Shown here: in pieces, positions 50,701 through 62,700 of the stretch
Numbering within the stretch: position 1 is the stretch's first letter
Layout: each line of letters starts with the position of its first letter
Assembly (NCBI RefSeq): GCF_004798865.1
Contig: NW_025336087.1
Location: 49,767,621 to 49,831,620 of the forward strand
DNA: 64,000 bases
Reading direction: 5' to 3'
Source: Varanus komodoensis
Taxonomy: Eukaryota > Chordata > Lepidosauria > Squamata > Varanidae
Program-made: the position numbers and the translations under genes
Notes under the pieces: generated by a model
The model's database searches: none
The model's input: only the letters and a program-made list of their open reading frames with translations
What the model was told of the DNA's origin: nothing

Positions 50701-53700
50701 ACTGACACTTTGAAATGGAGGCTTTAGATTATCATCAAATAAAATAATGAGAACTGTGAACATTCTTCTCCCTGGTATGAAAGGGAAATGAATGACAGGT
50801 ACGTGTGCATTATTAGCCTGCCTTCCTCTGTTTGCACAGGGTAGCAAGGACAGAATGATACTGCAGGTTCATGTGTACCCAAAGCTCTCCTTGAAGGCCC
50901 TTCAGCCTTCTCAGCCCTTCTTCAGCCTTCCCTAGCCTGGTCTCCTTTATGTGTTGGATTATGACTCTCAGCATGTCCCAGCCTCCCTGTGGGGAATGCT
51001 GGGAATTGTAGTCCACAATATCTGTAGGGCACCAGATTGGGAAAGTATGTCCTAACATAAAGAGGGTTATACTTATCTGGCTTGAGTCTTTCAACAAGAA
51101 TGAGAAGGAAAAGTATGAGCTTTGCTTCCTAGCTTCCCTTTCATACTGGGGAGAAAAGGGGTTTGCATGAAGATGGATAATAGGCAAGTGGTCTGGAGAA
51201 GACTAACAATTTTGTGCACAGTGTTGAGTGCTAACTCATATTTCATACCTGTATATAATTTCCATACCTTTATGCTTATTATTAGCTTTTGCCATCTAAT
51301 ACTGAATTTTGTGTTGCTTTCCTGGTGACCATGTCTTAATGCTCTTTTGTTTTGTGACCTAACATTCTCTGTTTAAGCTAAGGCTACTCCACAAAGTTTG
51401 CTTGCTTGCTTTTTTTGTTAATTTAAGCTAACTTCATTTGCAGGCCCCTGAAGGTGAATCACAGCCCATGACAGAAGTTGACCTCTTCATCTCAACACAG
51501 AGAATAAAAGTACTGAATGCCGATACTCAGGTACAGCAAATCCTGACCGCTGTGCAATATAGTTACATCATTGTTCCATCCCATGTGTGTAGTTCTGTTC
51601 ATATTTTAGATTATTCATATAGGAACATATTTTAGATTATTCATATAGGGTAAAATGAGGCAGATGCTTTATTTTCCTTTGCTATCTTCTTCTTGTTTGT
51701 ATCACAAAGCTGATTTCTGACTTTCTAGTATGATATGTTTTTGCAATTGCAGTTGCTTACTGTTGGAAAGGTCAAGAATGGAAGTTATTCTAAGAAAGTT
51801 CAATTTAAGGAGAATTAGAATGCTTGCTTTTTAAATGTTTTAAATTACACTACTTTTGTTTTAAATAAGCCTGGTTATCTAATAGAGTTACAGGTATAGC
51901 TCAAATGTACTAAATGGCCCTGGCTTAAAATAAGTCAAGTTGCTTATGCATTCTGCAGAGAAGCCCAAAGATTCTGACCTCATACTGCCAGAATCCAAGA
52001 TCTGGCAGGTGGGAACTTCTACTCTTCTTTGCTTTTATAGGAGGTGATGAAAATTCCCTTTAATTTGGAAAACGTAAGTGAGAGTATTGAATATGCCAGT
52101 GTTCTTCAATTGTTGTGTGTTAGCAATCAAGAACACTAACATAAGGCTCTGTCTTCTCTAGGAAACTATGATGGATCATCCTCTGAGGACCATTTCCTAC
52201 ATTGCAGATATTGGGAATATAGTCGTATTGATGGCTCGCAGGCGAATGCCAAGATCTAATTCCCAAGATAATGTGGAAGCATCTCATCCCTCTCAGGATG
52301 GGAAGAGGCAGTACAAAATGATCTGCCATGTCTTTGAATCTGAGGATGTAAGGAACTTTGATGTTTTTGTATTAAAAATAAGCATACACTTGTCCCACTG
52401 TCTTTCATATTGGGCATTTAATGCAGGCACTATAGTATGAAATATAAACACAGGGGTGAGCTTCTCTACTGGTCCTCATGCAAGCGAATGCAAGACTTTA
52501 GTCTTTTGCTGATTTTGCCTGACCTGCCACTGCTTGTGATAGGTGTTACTTCAAAACTGAGATTACCTCAGTGGAGGACTCCGTGTTGGGGGGAAGGGGG
52601 ACTTCTTGTTGGGGGGAACATGAGGATGAGAATGTTTCCTATCATCTGATGCCACTCTAGGAGTTGCTGAGTAGATGAAAGAGATTATATACAGAGAGGA
52701 CCCAGCAGGAGCATATTCTGAAAACAGGCCCAAAACCAGACACAAGCCTTCTGTCTTCATAGCACTCAGCAGGGGGTGCTGGCTGCAAGATAACTATAAA
52801 CTGTCTTGAGGAGACCAAGGAGGAAGAAGTTACACAGGAGCCAAATCAACCCCTTGGAAACTATCTTTTTGTTTTAAAAGCACTCCTGGTTTTGTGAAGC
52901 TGTTTCATCCCAGGTGAAAGAGATTGGGTGACACTCTTGTGAGATTACAAGAAAGCCCCATGGATGTAGTTTACAGGTTCTGTGTCATGGTTTCCTAAAC
53001 GTCTGTGATTCCCCCAAATAGACCCTCAGCATGCTGGGAACAAGCAGGGTTACAGAGGCTGATAATCTGAGGCTATTGCCAGCTTCCCAGGTTGGGCTCT
53101 GCTGTTATGGTCCTTAGTAGAATTCAGCCTGAAAATAGTCAGTGTTATGTACTTGCATGACTGACACTGTTTGGTGGCAGTCCTTCCATCCACAGGTAGT
53201 GAGCACTTTTCAAATTCTTCTGGCTTCCATTTGATAGAGGGGACTAATTTTTTATTCTTGTTTTTATTCCTGTTTCTTCTTTCCTCTGGTGATGGCTACA
53301 GGCACAGCTAATTGCACAGTCCATAGGTCAGGCCTTTAGTGTGGCCTACCAGGAATTTCTGAGGGCCAATGGAATAAATCCAGAAGACCTGAGCCAGAAG
53401 GAATACAGTGACCTGCTCAACACCCAGGACATGTACAATGATGACCTGATCCACTTTTCTAAGTCTGAAAACTGCAAAGATGTATGTCCCCATTTTAGTC
53501 ATAATACCATTGAGCTAATAATCTCCCTGAGAAATCTAGGCTAGTAACAATTATCCAGCCATTAGAGCTCCTCATAGGTAGCTTCAATCCATACAGGACT
53601 GGATGCAATTTACTCTGTAGGACCTACACTAGAAGGGATACCAACAAAAAATACTTCCTCTTCCCTCACACCCTCCTTTTTAATTTTCAGAAAGCGGGAA

Positions 53701-56700
53701 CAGATAGTGCTAAAATTATCCTCACTAGATTGATTACCATATGCTATGCACTCATGTTTAAGAAACAGCTTTCAAATATTTGGCATGCTGTGCATCAGTT
53801 CAGTGTGATTGAAAAGAAAATAAACTGTTTGCATTTGGCAGTTTTCAGTTCTGTAGATGTTACGGAATTTGCAAGAGAGCTTGTTATTTTTAAAAAAAAT
53901 GCTGTCTGTTTGAAGCTAGTTTGGTAGATAAAATGTTAAAATCTACAATAAAAGAAGAGCCTTGGAAGCTGTAGTTTGAAAGCATTAGGTCCATTGTAAT
54001 AATCTTACTGTGTTTAATTATTATTAAAGTAAATCTTTTAAGCAACTTCAATGATTTAGTTGCAGGAAAGATGGAGAAATGGAAATGTTTTCTCTGTTTC
54101 ATAGATGAGAATGACCACTGTAGGTTCTGATTTTTGTTCTTCCCATTTAGGTTTTCATTGAAAAGCAGAAGGGAGAAATTCTGGGCGTAGTGATTGTAGA
54201 GTCTGGATGGGGATCCATCTTGCCCACAGTTATCATTGCCAATATGATGCATGGAGGACCAGCTGAGAAGTCTGGGAAGCTGAATATAGGGGACCAGATC
54301 ATGTCAATCAATGGGACTAGCTTGGTTGGCCTCCCACTCTCTACATGCCAGAGTATCATAAAGGTACCAAAAATATGCTTCATTTAAAATAGGGCCTTGA
54401 CCATGTGTGCTCCTATGGAGAGGGTGATCAAGCCTGTTGACTCTTTAGCAGCCTAAATAAATGGTGCATGAGCATGAAGCAGGTTTACAATTAGGATCAT
54501 GTATTTCTCATTTCTCCTCATGGAAACAGGCCACTTGCTTTCAATTAAGAGCACACCCCTCTGGACCGTAGTCCATGTTGTGGCTATTCTGTTGTCACCC
54601 TGCTTGGGAGTCTTCATTTTTATTGTAATTAACTATCCCACCACGTTTTTTAATTGCTAATGATCTTTTACACTGTCTTTCTTTGTGGAAGAATTGTAGC
54701 ATTACCATGCCCCAGATGCCCTTCCCAAATGAACATGTTATTTATTTAGAAAATTTATTTATTTATTTATTTAGAAAATTTCTAGGCCGCCCCATTTGCC
54801 GAAGCCTCAGGGTGGCTTACAAATAAATAAATTAAAATACATAAATTAACAATATAAAACACATATAACAGTATAAAATAAGTCGCCCTGGCCAAAGAAT
54901 AAAAATAAATACCATTAACAATTAAAATGACGCTTGAATAAAAAGGTCTTCGCCTGGCGCTGAAAAACAAATAATGATGGCACCAGGCGGACCTCTCTGG
55001 GGAGCGCATTCCATAGATTGGGCGCCACCGCAGAGAAATGTTAACTAAGTTGCCTTCTTTTTTTATTTTTCATGCTGCTATTATATTGCTTTAGAGACCA
55101 CATATTCCCCATCCATGTCTCCTATATGATGTCCTGCTTGTAGTACAGAACCTTTCCCTTATTACGGGGACTGCTTGTACTTCCTACACTAAATTACCCC
55201 CACATATTGGCACCTGAAAATGCAAACTTAGCCAAATGCAAGTGTACCTACTTCTAAACTCTATACTGAGGGTGTGGATGGAATCAAGCAAACAAGCTAA
55301 AGACTTGGTTATCTTGTTGCGGTGGCTGCTAAAGAACACTGAATATTAACAACAGGTCTGCTGTTTTAATATGATATAACAGTACATCATTGCTGTGGAA
55401 TACTTCTCAGGAAGAGCAGATCTAGCTTTCATCTGTTGCCATTTTGCAATTAAACTATATATTTTCAGTTGTACATTTTCATACCAATGTACAGTCACGA
55501 TAGCAAGAGCACAGGCTGCAGTCCTGAAGCCACTGGCAACATCTCAGTCCCCATGAATGCCAGTGGAATTCACAAACTCTACAGTGGGTTCACAGTGTAT
55601 CCCACACTGTCACAGGTATGATAGTTTGGAGTGGGGCATAGAAGCTCTGGCCTGGTGCCCCAGGCTAGCCTTCCAGGGGTCCCACTGCAGCCTTCCAGGT
55701 TTTACCACAGCTGAACTAGTAGCAGTAAGTGCTTTAAGGGGTATTTTGGCGGTATTTTGGCCCCACCTTTTGGGGCTTTACTGAAATGCATCTCTTTGAC
55801 AGCTTCTCTGCAGTGGAATTCTTTATATTTGTTTTGGAGCATGAGTTGAAGATCCATAGCTGTGTACTGAAGGATATCGTACCAAAGGATATTGTTTACA
55901 TAGGTATTTGTTGTTTGTATGCATCCATAGTCAAATGGAGTTGGAAAATTCTCCCATGTTCAAGAGAGCCTTCCTTGTTTGTTGAGCTGAGTGTTGCGTT
56001 CACTTTTTGTTTTATTGCCCAGGTATTTCCATGCTCACTAGATCTCCTTTCTAGGCTATACAGATCACTTTCTTTTTCTTGTGTTGTCCATTAATAGTTT
56101 AATTGCACATGTCAGGTCTTTAGACCTGCCCCTTTGCCATCCCCTCCCCTTGCATAGAACAGAAGGGGTCATCAGGCCCTGCAAAATGGCATAGGTTGGT
56201 CAAGAGTTGAACCACCTTGACTTGACATTACTGATTTGTTCAGGTAAATAGTTTTACCTTTGCATTTTTAAATGTCTACTCTGCTGAATAGATAGCCTTC
56301 TCCGACCCACTGCCCTCCAGATATGTTGGACTACAACTCTTAGCATCCCCAGCCAATAAATCTGGGGAACACCAGGTTGGGGAAGGCTGGAGTAGATGGT
56401 AAGTATTTTATCTATTTATTACATTTTTATACTGCCCAGTAATAAAAACATTCTGGGCAGTTCATAGCCATTAAACCCATAAAATGCAATGAAATACACT
56501 ATAAAAGGTAGAAGTTTAAAACCACAGTGTAAAATAATAATAAAAACAAAGTAAAATCTAGCAGCAATGCTAAGATTTGAAGTACAGTCACAGATTTAAA
56601 ATAACAGAAACTGAAAGGCTAAAATGTCTGGGAAAATAGGGAAGTCTTCACCTGTCACTGAAAAGAGCACAAAGTTGGCACCAGGCAAGTCTTTCTGGAA

Positions 56701-59700
56701 TGCTCATTCCACAGTCAGGGTGTTAGGCTAAAAATGGTCTTCTTCTTAGCAACCACCCCCCTTATTTCCTTTGCCAGGAAGGAGCCCCTAGAAAAGGATC
56801 ATTGTAAGTGACCTGAGGTTCCAGGCACGTATATATGAAGATCCTTCAGGTAAACTGCTCCAAGGCTGTGTAGGGCTTTGAACACTTTGAATTGGGCCTA
56901 GTGCATTGACTGGCAGCTAGTGCGGGTGGTAAAGTACAATTTATGATGTATTCAAAAAGGGAAAAGATGAATACTCCAGGGGTGCTGTGCATTGCATTCA
57001 TTAGAAAATGAACAAAAAGAAAACTTGACATGCCTGAAGTATGCTCTTTTCTTCTAGAGTAATAAAATCCACGAATAGAGGATATCACAGTGTGTTCTCT
57101 TGTAGAGTCAAATACTAACCTACAATTAGTATATTGCTTTATGGTTGATTTCTGACTAGAGAAATGAGCAGGTGCTGTAGTTCAATGTTAGAGTAGATAC
57201 TCTGGACAGTTCTTAGAACACATCTGAATAATCATAGAATAGTACAGTTGGAAGGGGCCATGAAGACCTTTGGATTGAACCCCCTGCTGTGGCAAGACAC
57301 CAACTTACACCGTCCCACTCAGATGGCTGTCCAGTTTCGTTTTAATGTCTCTAGTGTGGGAGCGGCCACCAATTCACTTGACAGCCGGTTTCACTGTTGT
57401 ATTGCTCTGACTGTGAGGAAACTTTTCCTGATGTCCAGCCTGAATCTGGGTTGTCGCAACTTGAATTGGTTATTCTGTGCCCTACACTCTGGCATCAGCA
57501 AGAAGAGATCTTGACCTTCCTCTTTGTAACAGCCCCTGAGGTACTTATAGAGGGGTGAGAAGAAGCTGTCAATCGTATTGACTCTTAGTCACTTTCAACT
57601 ATCTTCTTCTGGGGCAAGCTGCTTGAGGGTATAGTGATATGTTGACTCCCAGTAGAGGACACCGTTTCAGTTTGGTTTCAAGTGTCTGCTTGTAATACTA
57701 AAAGGGTCTTGATGGTTGACCTGTGCTGGAGAAAGACAAGGTGATATCAATCATGGCATCTTTCTGGATTACCTGTCTGGATTGAGATTTGATGCACTTG
57801 GACCTTTACCATGACAGATGACCTTGACAGAGTGCACATTCTTTTGTGTCTGTCAAAAGGTAGGTTATTGTAATTCATTATACATGGGTCTGTCTTTGAA
57901 AAGTCTTTGGAAGCTTCAGGAAGTCCAGGATATGGGAGCAAATTTGTTACTAAGAACCTGCTGAAATATTCATGTTCACTGCTAAAATAACTGATACAAT
58001 TTAGAATGATGTTTTTGACATACAAAGCCTGGCTAGGGACCAGTATTACTGAAGTATTGTCTTCACCTGTCTGTTTGCTAATGTAATCAGCAGAGGCTCT
58101 GTTCCATGTGCATTTGCCTTCAGATGCTAGGAAAATGGGTCTAGATCTAGAGTCGCCTTGGTGGTGGCACCCCATCTTTGGAATGCTTTCTCCAATGATG
58201 TTCAGGTGCCATCATTTTAACCATCAGGCATCTACTAAAAATACTAGGCTCCGTCTTTTCTTGAGCACTTAATTATTTAACCTATTTATTTATTTTCATT
58301 TATTTTACTCATCTGTTCAATTTTTAAACTGCCAAATAAACATGTACTGTTTAAAATATAAGATACAAAATGAAACAGTGACATAAATCAGATAAAAAGA
58401 AGATAAAACCAGTATCAGTACATGCTAACTGAACAGAAGAACTAACAGCAAGGATAAACATTACTGAGTTCTAAAGCTTTAAAACAGTTCCTAAAATCTA
58501 ATTGAAAAAACTTCTTTACCTGGTGCCAAAAATGCTACAGTGTAGGTTCCAGGTAAGCCTCTCTAGGCAGGGGAGGATTCCACAGTTAAGGGATTTCACC
58601 ACTGAAAGAGGCCCTCCTGTTTGTAGTCACTCACCCTGCCTCCTTTGGCAGGGGCACCTGGAAAAGAGCTCCTCAGATGATGACTTTGTGATTTGGTTAA
58701 GTAAATATGGGAAAGGTAGGCAATGTCCTAACTGAACCCAAGCAGTTCAAGGTTTTGAAAGTAAAAACTGTTTGTATGTTTTATGATATGGAGATTTTTT
58801 ACTTTTATGACACTGATGGATTTTTCCATTATTAATACAAGCTTCTCTGAGTGTTTATGTGGAAAGGCAGAGTATAAATTATTAAGTCAATACATAACAT
58901 CTAATAGGTAGTTCTCTGAATAAAAATGCAAACTACTTTGGCTATTGTCATTCACATGGCTGAAAAGATGACATGATTCTACAAATCTGCCTAATATAAG
59001 TTTGGAAAAGGCAACATGTTATACAAACTTCTTCTGAACTATATATCCCCACAGGATTACAAAACTGAGTATATAATATGAAGAAGTGCACTTGCTAGAA
59101 TCATAACTGTTCTTTGTGGAATATGTACATATTGACATGGCATCTTCACATTTTCCTTACTGGGAAGGGTACTGAGCAGATGTAACATGAACAGATGATC
59201 TTTGATAGTGCAGAAGGTAGTGTATATGAAGCCCAATCACCCCAAGGTGGAAGCTCTGAGAAAAATGAAAGTGACTGATGGCCTTTAATGCCAGATGGCT
59301 TCTGAATGGCTGCTCCTTGTTTAGGAGCTTTTCATTTCCCATCCACATGCTTGCTTCCTTGCTTGATTAACAAACAAGCTGAACACAGTAGTATAGATGG
59401 AGATTAGAGGGGGTGGGAGAGAGAGAGGGAGGAGTGAGCACTCTGGCATTTGGAGCTCTCTGGGGGTTCATATCACATATAACCCTTGTGAATATTGATA
59501 TAGGGAAGGGCACTGGCAGGAAGAAAATAGACCTAAAAGAGAAAGGTTAAATGCATGAATATGGTTGATGGTGTATGTAGTTGCTTCAGGCATATGTCAT
59601 TTTCCTGCCTTGGCAAAAAGGTCATGATAAGAAATTGCATGTGTAATATTAAGCACAGAAATACTCTATTATGTTGTGCTAAAAAGGTTATCAACTGCTG

Positions 59701-62700
59701 TATCAGTGGATTAAGTGAGGAGTAGTTAACAAAAACAGAATAGCCTGAATTGTGTGAAAGGGAGGTGGTCAGAGGGGTATTAAGGTCTCTTCTGTTCCCC
59801 TGGCATTAACACTTTTTTCCCTTTTCACTTGCTACAAGAATAATTTGATTTCATTTCATTTCATTTCTGTACCATCCAATTTATGGGGTTTTACAGCAGT
59901 ACTTAAACAATGCAGTAAAAATAATGCAGTAGTATTCCTTTGACTTTCCCAAAAGGTTTGCTCATAAAGCCTTTGAAGAAGGGGGATCCAGTTCATTCAT
60001 TGGGGCCATATTGGTATGTTTGTGAGTATGTTAAACCTAACCACCTTCACTTCCACGCTGTGACTCCAGCATGTCCCTCAGTTCCTGACTTGCATCCTTG
60101 CACCTTTGAGACTAATTGGTGTGCATGGCACTGCTTTTGAAGACTGCTTAGAAGGTGTACTTGAGTAATCTTCACAGAGACAGGCCACCAGGAGCCTCAG
60201 GGTTTTACGTAGCCCTGAAAAGGCAATTCAGGTAGCTGATTTATAAAAGACTCATATAGTAGAAGCATGACATAATTTAAAAATGTCACCTTTCCTATTA
60301 CTTGTGACCATTAAGATCAAACAAAATCTTCTTTAAAAAAAACCCCCTATAAAGCAATTTCCCCACAAGTGTTTATCTCCTTAGGGAGTAGGAGGCAAAC
60401 ATTTTGAAAAAACATAGTAAGTGCTAGGCTGTTCCTATTATCTTTAGTCCTGTTATCTGCAATCCACACATTCATACTCTGCCAAATCTATGAAAGTAGC
60501 AAAATTCAGGTGGGAAGATTTTGAATCAGTAGTATGAATTGTACCCGGTCAACATGCTTCTAAGACAACAGCACTAGCACATCTGAGACAAAGGTTATAG
60601 TCAAGATGGCTTCCTGCTTTTCTACTTGCAAGAATGAAATATTTCTATTATTTTTAGATTAATTATCACACAGTAGAGCATTCAGGAATGCAGTTGCTCA
60701 CTTGCAGTTGGGAGATTCATTTCCATCTAATTCTGCAGCAGTGGAATGATATCAGTGTTCACCACCACCACTAAACATGTGCAAACACATTCTTCCAGTG
60801 CATCTGCATAAATAATTCTAAATGGTATTAGTAATGGCTACCAGTGAGTGGTTACTGTTCTACATTATTTAATCCAGATTAAATAATAAGAGTTATCATC
60901 TGCACTTTTAAGATCCCTGTTCTAATCACTGCAAGTGAAGTGGCTCAAGACAAACTCCTTGGAGAAGCGAGGTGTACCACTTGTGTGCTTGCTCCTTGCT
61001 CTTCCTGGCTTATAAAAGGAGTCAGGGATGGGGAATGCCTGAGTGGCTAAGGGCAGTGATGAATGCCTCTTTATGGTGAGGTGTGATTCCATCTTGCCTT
61101 GAGGGAGGCTAGAGCCTTTGTGGGGTGTTTATTTTTTTTAAGCAAAAACAACACTCACTGTATTGGATGTATTGTGTCGTTAATATTGTATTCTTGGGCA
61201 AGATGCTGGAGTATGTCATAGTTTCGCAGAGCCAAGGATGTTGGGATGATGCAGTTTATCTGGATCCATTTAAGTCTGGCTTCAGGTCTGGTTATGAGAC
61301 AGAGAGTGCTTTGGGCACTGGTAAATGATTGACACTGGGAACTGTATAGGAGCGTGTCCCATAGATATGTTGGACTTGGCTTTTGATAACATTGGTCATA
61401 GTATCCATCTTTCTGAGACAGGACTGGGAATTGTTATATGGTGACTCCAGTCCGCCTTGGAGGTTGATCCCAGAAGGTGATGCTGAGAGATTCCTTTCAT
61501 GTTGTGGCTACTGGCCCGTGGTGTCCCTCAGGATTCCAACTGGTGTCCCCCATGCTATTTAACATAAACATAAAACTGCTGGAAGAGCTTGCCACCACTG
61601 TGCTTAATGGCACCCAGTTCTTTCTCTCCTTTAATTCCATATCTAAGAAAAAAGTTTTAGTTCTAAAAACTTGACTGATATCAGTAAGAAACTGGATGAT
61701 GGCAAAAAACAAACAAACCAAACCTAGACAAGACAGAAATACTCCTGGTTAGACAAAGCCAAATCAGGGCACAGGGAGTCGAGATGTGCTGTACGAGATG
61801 TGCATGTTACATCCCTGCAAAGACTCAGGCTCACAATTTGGGTGGACTCCTGGACTTGGCCATGGACAGGGATGCCCAGGTCTTGGTGATGGTCAAAAAT
61901 GTGTTATACAGCTGAAGCCAGTATGCCAGCTCTTTCTAGAGATGTTTGATTCAGCCATAACTGCACGTACCTTGATTAGATCCTGTTTGGACCACTATAG
62001 TGCACTCTGCAGGGGTTGCCTAATTCATCTGGTCCAGAATGATGCAGGACTGTTGAATAGGGCTGGATGCAGGGAACACGTTTCCCATGTTACAGCAGCT
62101 TCACTACTTACTGGTCTGTTTCTAGGTGAAATGTGCTGGTGATGACCAGTAAAACCCCATATATCTTGGAACCAGGTTAATGGAGATCAGTTTCTCCCAC
62201 ATGTACCTGCCTGGTTATTAAGATCTTTGGCCCAGTACCTTCTTTTGAGACCACTGTTTGCAGAAGCACATTTGATAGCAATGTGAAAGAAGGCCTTCTT
62301 TGTGCCCAGTGGCTGGATGCCTACTGCAGAAGGCTGGACTTGCTCCCTTTCTGCTGTCCTTCTGCCAGCAGACAAATGCCACTTCAGTCAAATGCACCAT
62401 TGTTTGTAAGTGTGTTGATTTGCCTGCTATTTTTACTGCATTTTGTTTTTAATTGTGTCTTAATGTATTTGCTTACAATTGTTTTTATCAATTTGTCTTA
62501 ATGCTTGTAAGCCTGCTTGAGTGCCATTTTTGGTAGAAAGTTGAGGTATAAATAAATCAGAACAAATTAAGCAAAATACTACCAAAGTGCATATCACACT
62601 GAACTGCTAAAGTGCAATATGTCCCAGCAGAGATGTTCCAAGAATGGTATAAAATTCTGTCTGTCATATTGTTTTTAAGGGTTTGAAAAACCAGGCCAGG

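Larger units (their letters stand above)
51531..54150 (+). other. Three short APBA1 introns (51531-52161, 52348-53301, 53482-54150)
   Basis: Introns of about 0.6-0.95 kb separate the PTB and PDZ1 exons. The first holds a 26-base tandem duplication at 51600-51649. The others show no repeats or other features that I recognise. Confidence 0.9.
54364..62679 (+). other. APBA1 intron between residues 714 and 715
   Basis: An 8.3 kb intron rich in LINE remnants: three inverted L2 3' ends, one inverted CR1 3' end, a weak LINE tail near 59845 and a plus-strand L2 relic. Between them (55046-56290, 57581-58267, 58790-59840 and 59935-61050) I see only AT-rich sequence. Confidence 0.85.

Noticed and set aside
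57235-57580. 88-codon frame with a histone- or receptor-like look (57248-57514)
   Set aside because: It is chance translation of an inverted CR1 3' end.
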